Position numbers and translations under genes: made by a program
Notes under the pieces: generated by a model
Told to the model about the DNA's origin: nothing
The model's database searches: none
Seen by the model: only the letters and a program-made list of their open reading frames with translations
In this document: one piece after another, positions 14,182 to 22,667 of the stretch
How positions within the stretch are numbered: position 1 is the first letter of the stretch
Layout: each line of letters starts with the position of its first letter
DNA from: a virus
Direction: 5' to 3' (one strand)
DNA length: 22,667 nucleotides
IMG/VR virus record: IMGVR_UViG_3300036770_000627
Span: 1 to 22,667 of that record

Positions 14182-17100
14182 ATGAGCCAAAGAAATATAG
14201 ATTTTGGTAGTTTTCCTGATGATCCAAGCGCAGATGCTATTAGATCAGCATTTCAGAAAACACAGGAAAATTTTGCTGAACTTTTTGCTGGTCTAGAAGA
14301 TCAGGCAGTATTGAGTGTTAATAGAACTCCAGGTGCTGGCATTACAGTAAATGCTCCTACTGGTAATGTTGTGGTAACAGCAAACATTGCTTGTGTACAA
14401 GTATCAACAAGTACACTTAGCATTGGTATTAGTGCTAACGGATCAAACAGTGCTATATTAACAAGTACAAATCAAGTTTTAGTAATTGATTTACCAAATA
14501 CAATTTCAAACATTGCTAACGTCACAATCTCAGGAAATTTATTAGCAAACAATGTCAGTGCCAATAGTAATGTAACCACACAAAATTTAGTTGTCAACGC
14601 AAATGCTAGCGCAAATAATTTATCTATTCTCAATAGTATTACAGGTAATAGTATCAACGTATATGATGCTTCAGTAAGTAATTTGTTAACAGTAACAGGT
14701 GGTTTTCAGCCAATCGGTGATGTAGTCAGTTCATTAGTACCTGCTAATACCACTATAAATGTAGGTAGTGCTTCAAAGTATTATGGCAATGGTTATTTTG
14801 TAAACCTGACAAGTAATGGAAATATTAGTGCGTATGATGTTTCAGTAAGTAATCTATTATCAGTGACAGGTGAGTTTCAACCTATTGGTAATGTAATAAG
14901 TGATATTTTACCAGCTAATACTACAATAGACATTGGAAATAGCTCAAGTTATTTTGGTCATGGTTACTTTAGTAATCTAAGTGTGACAGGAAATGTTTTA
15001 TCAAATAACTTGAATGCCAATACATTGGTAGCGACTGCTAATTTAGAAGCTACTGGAAATATACTTGCTAATAATGTTAGTGTAAACAGTAATACAATTA
15101 CAAATAACTTAACAGTAAATTTAGGATTTAGTGGCAATACAGCAAATTTAACTGGGAACTTATTAGTTAATAATATTACCAATAATAATTTAATTATAAC
15201 AAACGATTTAACACTTAATGCTAATCCTATCATGGCTGTTGGAGTTATTACCCCAACATATGGAACGGAATATTTACCAAGCAATGTAAATATAACAGGT
15301 ACAGATAGCAGTAATGCAACTACTATATTATCATTTACAATTCCAAATCAAGGCATTTGGCAGATTGATAGTCAGTTAATTTCACTACCTAGTTTACCTC
15401 CCTCTGGTGCCACGTTTAGTTATGGTGTTTATTACAGCAATGGCAGTTTAGTAGCAAATAGTGAAATACTTTCAATTACATCCAGTTTCGGCAGTCCGAC
15501 TCCAATCATAACATCATCAGGAAAAACTATTGTTACTACCTCTGGCTCAGAAACACTTAGTGTAAAAGGTTGGGGACAAGGAATAGCAGGACAAATTTTA
15601 GATTATGGATCAAATGGTCGTACCAGTGTAAGTTGGTTAAGACTAGATGCTGTCGCAACTATATCAACTAGTTCAAATGTAACTTTCGGTAATGCTATAG
15701 TCACGGGAAATCTTACAGCAGGCAATATATCAGCTAATTTTAGTGGAAATTTCACTGGTGTATTTGCTAATGGTACAAGTAATGTAGCCATACCTGCTGT
15801 AAATGGCAATGTTAACATAAGTATAGCAGGTGTTAGTAATGTTTTAGTAACAACATCCACAGGTGTAAATGTCGCAGGCACAATTCAATCAACTGGAAAC
15901 ATCAATACAAATGGAGAGTTAGGTGTAAGTGGGAACGCTGTTATATCAGGTAACTTAACAGTTGACGGCAATTTAGTTTATGTAAATGTAGAACAACTTG
16001 ATGTTGAAGATCCTATTATAAACTTACAATTAGGGCCTAACGGGGCTGCTCCTGTAAGTAATTCAGGTAAGGATGTTGGTACAGCACTTAATTATTATGA
16101 CAGTAGTGCCAAAGTTGCCTTTATGGGTTGGGACACAAGTAATGCTGAGATTGCCTTTGGTTCACAAGTATCAATTACCAGTGAAGTTGTTACATTCACT
16201 CAGTTAGCAAATATTCGCTCAGGTAATGCTAATTTAGGTAATTTAGTTACAGCCAATTTTGTTAATGTAGCTAGCAATACTATCACAAGTAATCTTACAG
16301 TTAATTTAGAATTACAATCTAATACAGCCAATTTTGATGGCAATGTTATAATGGATAATTGGTTAACTGTTGCTAATACTGCTAATGTTGGCAATTTAAG
16401 AACAGATAATTTATTATATGCTAACGGTAACCCATGGGACTTACAAGAAGCAGCAGGTAACACAAACGAAATACAATTTAACACAGGCGACAATTTTGGC
16501 GCTAGTAGTAATTTAACATACAATGATAGTACACAATTACTAACAGTATTAGGAAACAGTCAATTTAATAATGCTAATTTAGGAAATTTAGCCACAGCTA
16601 ATTATATAAATGTAGCAAATGATTTAAGTGTAATAGGTAATATATCTGCTGCTAATATAAATGCCAACATAACAGGTAATTTTACAGGTGAACTATCTAA
16701 TGGAACAAGTAACGTAAACATTCCTCTTGTAGATGCTAATGTAAACATCAGCGCAGCAGGTAATGCTAATGTATTAACTGTAAGTGGGTCAGGTGTGACT
16801 ATAACTGGAACACTTAATACAACTGGTAATGCTAATACAGGTAACTTAGGTACCACTAATGTAATTGCTACCACATTACAGGGCTCATTAACTACAAATG
16901 CTCAGCCAAATATAACAAGTGTAGGAACATTATCAAGTTTAGCAGTAACAGGAAACATAACATCTGGTAACGCTAATTTAGGAAACCTTGCTTCAGCAAA
17001 CTTTATAACAGGAACTTTAACAACCGCTAGTCAACCAAATATTACAAGTGTCGGGACACTTACAAGTCTTACAAGTTCAGGAAATGTACAATCAAATGGC

Positions 17101-18939
17101 ACAGTGATAACTAATGCTATAGAAGGTAGAACAACAGGAGTTTCAATTACAGCAGTTGGAACTAATCAAAATATTACACTTGTTCCAACTGGAACAGGAA
17201 GTGTAGATGTAAGTGGATTTACTATTACAAATGTAGATGATCCTGTTAATGTAAATGACGCTACAAATAAACAATACGTAGATGGAGTTGCTCAAGGACT
17301 TAGTATTAAACCAAGTTGTAATGTTGCTACTACAACAACATTAGCAGTTATTTCAGGCGGAATAATTACTTATAACAACGGCGCCAGTGGAGTTGGAGCT
17401 ACACTAACTACAACAGGTTCTTACAGCACTATTGATAGCGTTTCTGTAACAAATGGAATGAGAATTCTTGTCAAAGATGAAGCTACAGCTGCCAACAATG
17501 GTATTTACGTATTAACTAATAGCACAACATTAACACGAGCAACTGATTTTGATACCCCAGCTGAAATGGTAGCAGGGGTATTTACATTTATTTCATCAGG
17601 TTCAACATATAGTACAACTGGATGGGTCAGCACAGCAGCAGTAACCACAGTAGGTACAGATCCAGTTAATTGGTCACAGTTTTCAGGTGCTGGTACTTAT
17701 ACAGCAGGAACAGGATTAACACTTGTTGGATCACAATTCAGAATAGCTAATACTGCCATAAGTCCTGCCACGTATGGTAATGGTGACCGTGTTGGACAGT
17801 TTACAGTTAACCAACAAGGACAGTTAACAGGGGCAAGTAACGTCGTAATAGCAGCAAATGCTGCCAATCTTACAGGAACCACACTTGCTTCAAGTATTGT
17901 AACAAGTAGCTTAACAACTGTTGGAACACTTGGATCACTAAGTGTGTCAGGTAATATCAGTTCAGGCAATGCTAATCTTGGTAATTTAGCTATTGCCAAT
18001 TTCTTTTCAGGTGACGGTGGTTTATTAAGTAATATCAGTGCAGGAGCAGCACAATTTATTGCCAATGGTACAAGTAATGTAAGAATACCTACATCAAGCG
18101 GAAATGTTAATACAAGTGTAGGTGGAGTAGCGAATGTATTAGTAGTAACTTCTACAGGGGCAAATGTCACTGGTATATTAGGTATTTCTGGAAATGCTAA
18201 TACAGGCAATTTGGGAACAAATAGAGTTTTAGCATCAGGTAATATTACAACACCACAGTTTATTTCAAATGTAAGCACTGGCACTGCTCCAATGGTGGTG
18301 TTTAGTACAACATTAGTTGCCAACTTAAATGCTGATTTGTTAGATGGATATAATAGTGCGTCAGGTAATACAGCAAGCACAATAGCATTAAGAGATAATA
18401 ATGGTAATCTTAGTGCTAATTTCTTTATAGGCAACGGTAGTCAATTAACTGGATTAAGCACAAGTGGTGTAAGTAATGGAACCAGTAATTTAAGCATTCC
18501 AGCAACAAATGGTAACGTAAACATTAGCGTAGGTGGTGTAGCAAATGTATTAGTTGTAACTACTACAGGTGCTAACGTTACTGGAAATATCGTTTCTTCG
18601 AATAATATTACATCAAAATATTTCATAAATTCAGCAGTAACAGGTGTTAGTGCCGCAGGAACAACTCAAGGAACAGCAACACAAATAGGAAATACTATAA
18701 GCGAGATAACTACTATAAGTTCAGGAGCAAATAGTGTAGTTCTTCCTCCAGCGATTGCAGGCATGACACTTTATATTACAAACAATACATCAAGCGCACT
18801 TAACGTTTTTCCAGGGACAGGAGCTAAAATTAATCAATTAGCGACCAACGCATCATTTACACATGGTGCTAATGCCACACTACATTATATTGCTCCAACA
18901 ACGACACAATGGTATACAGTTGGGGCGACTTACGCTTAA
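14182..18939 (+). CDS. Giant repetitive tail-fibre-like structural protein
   Basis: The 1585-residue product is rich in Asn, Ser, Thr, Gly and Val, and almost free of Cys and of charged runs, as in beta-helical phage fibres. The short N-terminal module (residues 4-35) has the pattern P-D-D-P-S, then AIRSAFQKTQENF, and probably docks the fibre. Residues about 160-273 hold a 57-residue tandem duplication. A distinct Trp/Tyr-bearing segment occupies about 353-490. Four modules starting NGTSN follow. Near residue 600 is VNVEQLDVEDPIINLQLG, and near 1018 DATNKQYVDG followed by the MRILVKDEATAANNGIYVLT region; both are widespread in phage tail proteins. An LLDGYNSASGNTASTIALRD segment lies near 1385. 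The C terminus (about 1525-1585, VLPPAIAGMTLYITNN and onward) is a common fibre-tip domain. It probably contacts the host surface. Confidence 0.85.
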   Translation: MSQRNIDFGSFPDDPSADAIRSAFQKTQENFAELFAGLEDQAVLSVNRTPGAGITVNAPTGNVVVTANIACVQVSTSTLSIGISANGSNSAILTSTNQVLVIDLPNTISNIANVTISGNLLANNVSANSNVTTQNLVVNANASANNLSILNSITGNSINVYDASVSNLLTVTGGFQPIGDVVSSLVPANTTINVGSASKYYGNGYFVNLTSNGNISAYDVSVSNLLSVTGEFQPIGNVISDILPANTTIDIGNSSSYFGHGYFSNLSVTGNVLSNNLNANTLVATANLEATGNILANNVSVNSNTITNNLTVNLGFSGNTANLTGNLLVNNITNNNLIITNDLTLNANPIMAVGVITPTYGTEYLPSNVNITGTDSSNATTILSFTIPNQGIWQIDSQLISLPSLPPSGATFSYGVYYSNGSLVANSEILSITSSFGSPTPIITSSGKTIVTTSGSETLSVKGWGQGIAGQILDYGSNGRTSVSWLRLDAVATISTSSNVTFGNAIVTGNLTAGNISANFSGNFTGVFANGTSNVAIPAVNGNVNISIAGVSNVLVTTSTGVNVAGTIQSTGNINTNGELGVSGNAVISGNLTVDGNLVYVNVEQLDVEDPIINLQLGPNGAAPVSNSGKDVGTALNYYDSSAKVAFMGWDTSNAEIAFGSQVSITSEVVTFTQLANIRSGNANLGNLVTANFVNVASNTITSNLTVNLELQSNTANFDGNVIMDNWLTVANTANVGNLRTDNLLYANGNPWDLQEAAGNTNEIQFNTGDNFGASSNLTYNDSTQLLTVLGNSQFNNANLGNLATANYINVANDLSVIGNISAANINANITGNFTGELSNGTSNVNIPLVDANVNISAAGNANVLTVSGSGVTITGTLNTTGNANTGNLGTTNVIATTLQGSLTTNAQPNITSVGTLSSLAVTGNITSGNANLGNLASANFITGTLTTASQPNITSVGTLTSLTSSGNVQSNGTVITNAIEGRTTGVSITAVGTNQNITLVPTGTGSVDVSGFTITNVDDPVNVNDATNKQYVDGVAQGLSIKPSCNVATTTTLAVISGGIITYNNGASGVGATLTTTGSYSTIDSVSVTNGMRILVKDEATAANNGIYVLTNSTTLTRATDFDTPAEMVAGVFTFISSGSTYSTTGWVSTAAVTTVGTDPVNWSQFSGAGTYTAGTGLTLVGSQFRIANTAISPATYGNGDRVGQFTVNQQGQLTGASNVVIAANAANLTGTTLASSIVTSSLTTVGTLGSLSVSGNISSGNANLGNLAIANFFSGDGGLLSNISAGAAQFIANGTSNVRIPTSSGNVNTSVGGVANVLVVTSTGANVTGILGISGNANTGNLGTNRVLASGNITTPQFISNVSTGTAPMVVFSTTLVANLNADLLDGYNSASGNTASTIALRDNNGNLSANFFIGNGSQLTGLSTSGVSNGTSNLSIPATNGNVNISVGGVANVLVVTTTGANVTGNIVSSNNITSKYFINSAVTGVSAAGTTQGTATQIGNTISEITTISSGANSVVLPPAIAGMTLYITNNTSSALNVFPGTGAKINQLATNASFTHGANATLHYIAPTTTQWYTVGATYA
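14659..15000 (+). repeat. Tandem 57-codon duplication in the fibre gene
   Basis: 14659-14829 and 14830-15000 are adjacent 171-bp copies. Each encodes YD-(A/V)-SVSNLL-(T/S)-VTG-x-FQPIG, then a PANTTI segment and a Tyr-rich GYF strand. The nucleotide copies have clearly diverged. Confidence 0.8.
15769..18597 (+). repeat. Four dispersed NGTSN modules in the fibre gene
   Basis: Modules start at 15769, 16699, 18064 and 18475. Each reads NGTSN-x-x-IP, then GNVN-x-S, then a NVL-x-V strand and a TG-x-x-(I/V) strand, about 35-50 residues. They alternate with GNANLGNLA-type linkers, consistent with strand repeats of a fibre shaft. Confidence 0.75.
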
Positions 18940-18948
18940 GGAAATTAA

Positions 18949-19569
18949 ATGGTAACGATAGAATTATTACAGGCAATTTGTCCTAAAACTAAAAGAATAG
19001 TCCTTGAAAAATATGTTGATCCACTTAACAAAGTTGGAGAGCACTATGGATTATTTGAAAATGAAAAACGCATTGCTGCTTTTTTGGCACAAATAGCACA
19101 TGAAAGTGGTGGGTTTAATGCTGTTGTAGAAAATTTAAACTATGGTGCTAAAGGGTTAATGACAACATTTAAGAAATATTTTCCTAATGAGCAAATAGCA
19201 AAAGAATATGAAAGAAAGCCAGAGAAAATTGCGAATCGTGTTTACGCTAATCGTATGAAGAACGGACCTGAAGACTCAGGAGACGGATATACATTTCGTG
19301 GCAGAGGATTAATTCAACTAACAGGACGTGATAACTATACAAGATTTGCTGCTGCTGTTGGAAAGTCTGTAGTGGATGCTGTACGGTTTTTAGAAACTCC
19401 TGAAGGTGCAGTAACAAGTGCGGGTTGGTTTTGGGATGTAAATAAATTAAACATCTATTGTGATAAAGAAGATTTTGTTGGACTTACAAAACGTATTAAT
19501 GGTGGAACAATAGGATTGGCTGATAGAAAACACCATTATCATTTGGCATTACAGATGCTTAAAGGATAA
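18949..19569 (+). CDS. GH19 chitinase/lysozyme-like endolysin
   Basis: The 206-residue product has the glycoside hydrolase family 19 fold signature. The region FLAQIAHESGGF (about residues 45-56) carries the first catalytic Glu (E52). E61 in VVENLNYGA fits the second. The substrate-cleft motif TFRGRGLIQLTGRDNY is at about 115-130. RINGG near residue 180 matches the usual GH19 Asn-Gly-Gly step. Phage GH19 enzymes cut the peptidoglycan sugar backbone. There is no signal peptide or membrane segment, so export would need a holin, or the enzyme is carried in the virion. The ribosome site AAGGAAA overlaps the stop of the fibre gene, and the next gene begins one base after this stop. This places it inside a tail gene operon, which leaves open whether it serves lysis or entry. 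Confidence 0.88.
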   Translation: MVTIELLQAICPKTKRIVLEKYVDPLNKVGEHYGLFENEKRIAAFLAQIAHESGGFNAVVENLNYGAKGLMTTFKKYFPNEQIAKEYERKPEKIANRVYANRMKNGPEDSGDGYTFRGRGLIQLTGRDNYTRFAAAVGKSVVDAVRFLETPEGAVTSAGWFWDVNKLNIYCDKEDFVGLTKRINGGTIGLADRKHHYHLALQMLKG

Positions 19570-19570
19570 C

Positions 19571-22084
19571 ATGGCACAACCTAACTGGAATACACAAGCA
19601 GGGACATTAGGAACATATCCAGCAGGGGTAAGTCTTACTATAATTTTAAGTGCCAGTGCTGTAACTCCTGCAGTAAATATAGCGACATATACACTTATAA
19701 GTGGATTATTACCAAATGGGTTAGAAATTGATACAAGTAATGGAGTAATTTCAGGCACACCAACTAGTGTGACAGAGGATACCACTTACACTTTTGTTAT
19801 CAGAGCAACAGATAATTTTCAAAACATACGAGATAGAACTTTCAGCATAGAAATATCTGGATCAAATAGTCCTAATTTTACAACTCCTTCTGGTAATATA
19901 CTTAATGTTTTTGATAGCACTTGGGTAGAACTACCTATAGCATATAGTAATCCTATATCAACAAACTTAGTATCTATAAGATTATTACAAGGAACATTGC
20001 CTCCTGGATTAGAAATCAACAGTAATGGACTTATTAGAGGTTACGCTGATAAACCAGTTCAGTTAATTAATTATTCAAGTGTTACAACTAATGCGACATC
20101 AACAAACGCAACAGACGATACAATTACTGTATTTTCCACTACAGGATTTGTAGCTGGTAGACCTGTAGTGTTTACTGGAACAACCTTTGGAGGTATTGTT
20201 GTTAGCGTAACTTATTATATAAAAGAAGTTGTAAGTAATACAAAATTTACTATAACATCAGTAGTAAATGGATCAACCTTACAATTAAGCACTGCAAATG
20301 GATACATGACAGTTACTTTGCCTGGAACTAGTTTAGGACAACCTACAAAAATAAGTTATGAGTTTACGTTAAAACTTGAAAGCGATTTAGGCAATGACCA
20401 AGAAATTTATAACATAATTGTTACTAATCAAAACTTGCCAATAGCAGAAGGTGGTCCTGGTTATCTACCTAATACAAGAATACCTACTATCTATAATACA
20501 AGACCACCAACTTATAATATTGAAACAAGTTCTGATTATGGTTTCTTTTTATTACCAAATGACACAGGTGCTACGTATCCTACTACAGCAAATGCTAATT
20601 TAGGAAAGTTTCAAAGTGATAACTTCTTTAGTTTTCAAATATTAGGTCATGATTTTGATAATGACGATTTAGTTTATGTGTATAATAACTTACCATTAGG
20701 TATTACAGGAAGTAATACAGGATGGATAAGTGGGACTCCTGTAATAGCATTTGATACGATAAGTCAATACTTTTTTAGTGTATATGTAACTAAAGCTAGT
20801 AATCCAACATATACTAGTGATGTATTTAATTATACATTAACAATAACGAATGATGTTATTGGAGATATCACATGGATTACTCCTAGTAATATAGGTCAAA
20901 TAAATAATGGCACAGTAAGCACACTTAAAGTAGTAGCTACTTGTGATGTAGATTTAAAATATAGAATAGTAAATGGAAGTTTACCAGCTAACTTAAGTTT
21001 GTTAGATAATGGTGAAATAGCTGGAATAGTTAGTTTCCAACCTGGAACATCTCTTACAAGTGCTGATGGCACAAATACATTTACTTTTTCAATAGAAGCT
21101 TATAGTGATTTATTCAGCGTAGTAACATCAACAAAAACATTTACGTTAATCGTATTCCAAGAATTTGCTACACCAAGTGACCAACTTTACATTAAAGCTA
21201 CACCTAGTTTGGTTGATAGAAGCTTGATTGAAACATTATTAACAGATACAACTATTATTCCAAACAATATGTTATATAGACCAGAAGATTCAAACTTTGG
21301 TAAGGCAAGTGCTGTGGTATATGCTCATGCCTATGGAATAGATCCAGCATATTTGGTTGATTATTTAGTAGCTGTAACAAGAAATCATTATTGGCGAAAT
21401 CTAATATTAGGTGAATTAAAAACTGCTATAGCTAAAGATGAAAATGGTGACATAATTTATGAGGTAGTGTATAGTCAAATTATTGATAATTTAGTTAATC
21501 CAGAAGGAGTAAGTATACCAAACAGCATTTATTGGCCAAGACCCATTAATTTAAATTTGGGTCCTTGGTATTCAAGTAGCACAACAATATATACAAGTTG
21601 GGTTTCCTTATTAAATCAATCGTATTACACTAGTTTGACTCCTGGTTATGCTCAAACTTTGTATCCAAATAGTTTAGATAATATGCGTAATAGAGTTAGT
21701 CAGGTTATAGGATCACAGACTAATTACAAATTATTACCACTATGGATGACCAGTCAACAAGCAGATGGAAGCACATTAGGTTTTACCCCTGCTTGGGTAA
21801 TTTGTTATACTAAACCTGGATTCAGTACAACAATCAAAAATAATATTAATACATTATGGGTAAATCAATACAATGAAGTAAACAAGCTTAATCAAATAAA
21901 CTTTCAGATTGATAGGTTTACAGTAGATAAAAGTTTAACATTCAACTATGATAAGAATCTATTACCAAATACTTGGTTAGATTTTCCTGGAGCTACACCT
22001 CCACCTAATCCTATTGATAGTGATAATTTTTACGTTTTATTTCCAAGAAAAACAATTTTACCTAACACCCCACAGTCATACTAA
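19571..22084 (+). CDS. Tail-associated protein with putative Ig (He_PIG) repeats
   Basis: The 837-residue product begins with AGTLGTYPAGVSL, a common opening of phage Ig-repeat proteins. At least four putative-Ig (He_PIG-type) repeats are visible by their LPxGLxIxxxxGxIxG step: LPNGLEIDTSNGVISGTP (near residue 47), LPPGLEINSNGLIRG (near 143), LPLGITGSNTGWISGTP (near 374) and LPANLSLLDNGEIAG (near 471). A spacer at about 173-250 with FVAGRPVVFTG and YYIKEVV resembles another phage beta module. The C-terminal 300 residues are different: Tyr/Trp-rich, with AHAYGIDPAYLVDYLVAVTR and LLPLWMTSQQADGSTLGF near 720. I recall this pattern from marine T4-like virion proteins. AAGGA at 19562-19566 precedes the start. 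Probably a fibre, whisker or baseplate-edge protein; the exact place is unknown. Confidence 0.8.
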   Translation: MAQPNWNTQAGTLGTYPAGVSLTIILSASAVTPAVNIATYTLISGLLPNGLEIDTSNGVISGTPTSVTEDTTYTFVIRATDNFQNIRDRTFSIEISGSNSPNFTTPSGNILNVFDSTWVELPIAYSNPISTNLVSIRLLQGTLPPGLEINSNGLIRGYADKPVQLINYSSVTTNATSTNATDDTITVFSTTGFVAGRPVVFTGTTFGGIVVSVTYYIKEVVSNTKFTITSVVNGSTLQLSTANGYMTVTLPGTSLGQPTKISYEFTLKLESDLGNDQEIYNIIVTNQNLPIAEGGPGYLPNTRIPTIYNTRPPTYNIETSSDYGFFLLPNDTGATYPTTANANLGKFQSDNFFSFQILGHDFDNDDLVYVYNNLPLGITGSNTGWISGTPVIAFDTISQYFFSVYVTKASNPTYTSDVFNYTLTITNDVIGDITWITPSNIGQINNGTVSTLKVVATCDVDLKYRIVNGSLPANLSLLDNGEIAGIVSFQPGTSLTSADGTNTFTFSIEAYSDLFSVVTSTKTFTLIVFQEFATPSDQLYIKATPSLVDRSLIETLLTDTTIIPNNMLYRPEDSNFGKASAVVYAHAYGIDPAYLVDYLVAVTRNHYWRNLILGELKTAIAKDENGDIIYEVVYSQIIDNLVNPEGVSIPNSIYWPRPINLNLGPWYSSSTTIYTSWVSLLNQSYYTSLTPGYAQTLYPNSLDNMRNRVSQVIGSQTNYKLLPLWMTSQQADGSTLGFTPAWVICYTKPGFSTTIKNNINTLWVNQYNEVNKLNQINFQIDRFTVDKSLTFNYDKNLLPNTWLDFPGATPPPNPIDSDNFYVLFPRKTILPNTPQSY

Positions 22085-22088
22085 ATAC
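22080..22088 (+). promoter_or_regulatory. Late-promoter-like core overlapping the stop of the Ig-repeat gene
   Basis: ACTAAATAC includes the TAA stop at 22082-22084 and lies 16 bp before the ATG at 22105. A GGA at 22093-22095 is a possible ribosome site for that start. Confidence 0.45.
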
Positions 22089-22104
22089 ATATGGAATATA
22101 AATT

Positions 22105-22667
22105 ATGAGTGCTATTAACACAAACAGTATTGATGTAAATTATCCGATCCCAGGACAAAATAATACCTCTCAGGGTTTTAGGAATAACTTTGCCTCAATT
22201 AAAACAAATTTAGATACTGCTGGTAATGAGATTACAGACCTACAAAACAAAGTTGTACTTAAAGCAGCATTAAACAATAGTACACTAAACAACGACATGG
22301 CTAATACTCTTATTAGCAATGCTAGTACACGTAGTTTTAGAGCCACTACATATAATTTAGGAAACGCATTAGCTGGTACTGTATTAGTAGACGCTAGTTT
22401 AGGTGATTTACAATATGGTAATGTAGCAGGAAATGTTACACTAAATTTTGGATCTTGGGCTCCTACTGGTACAGAACAAGTTATTAAGATCCAATTAGGG
22501 TTTAGTAATAGTTCAGCAGTCGTTACTTTCCCTAGTGAAGTTGTTTATAGTAATAATAATTTTGGTACTACATTAATTGAAAATTATGAGCCATCTGGTA
22601 ATATAACTGTTCCATATAATGTAGAACAACTTAATTTTGAATTAAGAACAATTGATTGTGGTAATAC
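22105..22667 (+). CDS. Fibre-like structural protein, 5' part only
   Basis: The frame is open from the ATG at 22105 to the right edge (187 full codons), so only the N-terminal part is seen. It begins MSAINTNSIDVNYPIPGQNN, then GFRNNFASIKTNLDTAGNEI, a short helix-turn module found at the N terminus of many marine T4-like tail proteins and comparable to the start of the 1585-aa fibre. A linker ITDLQNKVVLKAALNNSTLN follows. After it comes a beta-rich domain with aromatic strands (FRATTYNLGNALAGTVLVDA and VTLNFGSWAPTGTEQVIKIQ). It is probably another fibre or fibre-adaptor protein. The GGAA at 22093-22096 gives a weak ribosome site, and a late-promoter core overlaps the previous stop codon. Confidence 0.75.
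   Translation, partial: MSAINTNSIDVNYPIPGQNNTSQGFRNNFASIKTNLDTAGNEITDLQNKVVLKAALNNSTLNNDMANTLISNASTRSFRATTYNLGNALAGTVLVDASLGDLQYGNVAGNVTLNFGSWAPTGTEQVIKIQLGFSNSSAVVTFPSEVVYSNNNFGTTLIENYEPSGNITVPYNVEQLNFELRTIDCGN

Noticed and set aside
14659-15000. Possible CRISPR-like direct repeats in the fibre gene
   Set aside because: Repeats are in frame, long, diverged and coding, without unique spacers of equal length.
17697-18434. 245-codon open frame on the minus strand inside the fibre gene
   Set aside because: It mirrors the repeat-rich Asn/Val/Thr coding of the + strand gene, has low-complexity Leu/Pro/Val content, no ribosome site and no domain.
1-22667. tRNA genes, insertion sequences or integrase sites
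   Set aside because: No cloverleaf, transposase or terminal inverted repeats noticed; gaps between genes are all under about 125 bases.

Overview
The window is a piece of an uncultured T4-like (contractile-tailed) bacteriophage genome. It is AT-rich and almost fully coding. Nearly all genes lie on the + strand. Many are recognisable T4-type virion genes: a gp13-type neck protein, gp18 tail sheath, gp19 tail tube, gp4 head-completion nuclease-like protein and gp16 small terminase. There is also a gp1-type dNMP kinase. The sheath and fibre proteins look like those of marine or freshwater T4-like phages (cyanophage and pelagiphage types). Nothing here, such as a photosynthesis or host-takeover gene, identifies the host.

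Layout. 1-998: 3' end of a large gene of unknown function. 1038-1823: neck protein gp13. 1863-2784: an HNH homing-type endonuclease whose C-terminal zinc finger is in another frame. 2781-3413: dNMP kinase. 3396-3749 (minus strand): a small HNH/zinc-ribbon gene, the only clear minus-strand gene. 3873-7466: a very large tail sheath. 7526-10081: a tightly packed run of tail tube, tube-like paralogue, two small unknown proteins and gp4. 10093-10575: small terminase. 10600-11223 and 11242-14085: two proteins with N-terminal prohead-targeting/protease-type sequences, ended by a strong terminator at 14104-14130. 14182-22084: a 1585-aa repetitive fibre-like protein, a GH19 lysozyme/chitinase-like enzyme and an 837-aa protein with putative Ig (He_PIG) repeats. 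22105 to the right edge: start of another fibre-like gene.

Expression. Copies of a T4 late-promoter-like core (GATAAATA or ACTAAATAC) precede gp13, the HNH gene, gp18, gp19, gp16, the 207-aa gene, the fibre gene and the last gene. One copy faces the minus-strand HNH gene. Several overlap the stop codon of the gene before. The window is therefore mostly late morphogenesis modules, each with its own late promoter. The dNMP kinase and the two endonuclease genes sit between them as insertions. Portal, large terminase, major capsid protein, prohead protease and most baseplate genes are outside the window.

The strongest points for follow-up are: a perfect 10-bp hairpin enclosing the HNH start codon and overlapping a late promoter; the frame break between that HNH domain and its zinc finger; a 947-aa candidate internal head protein combining a protease-type N terminus, an AT-hook, a 162-bp near-perfect duplication and a Cys/His cluster; and the enlarged modular sheath protein.
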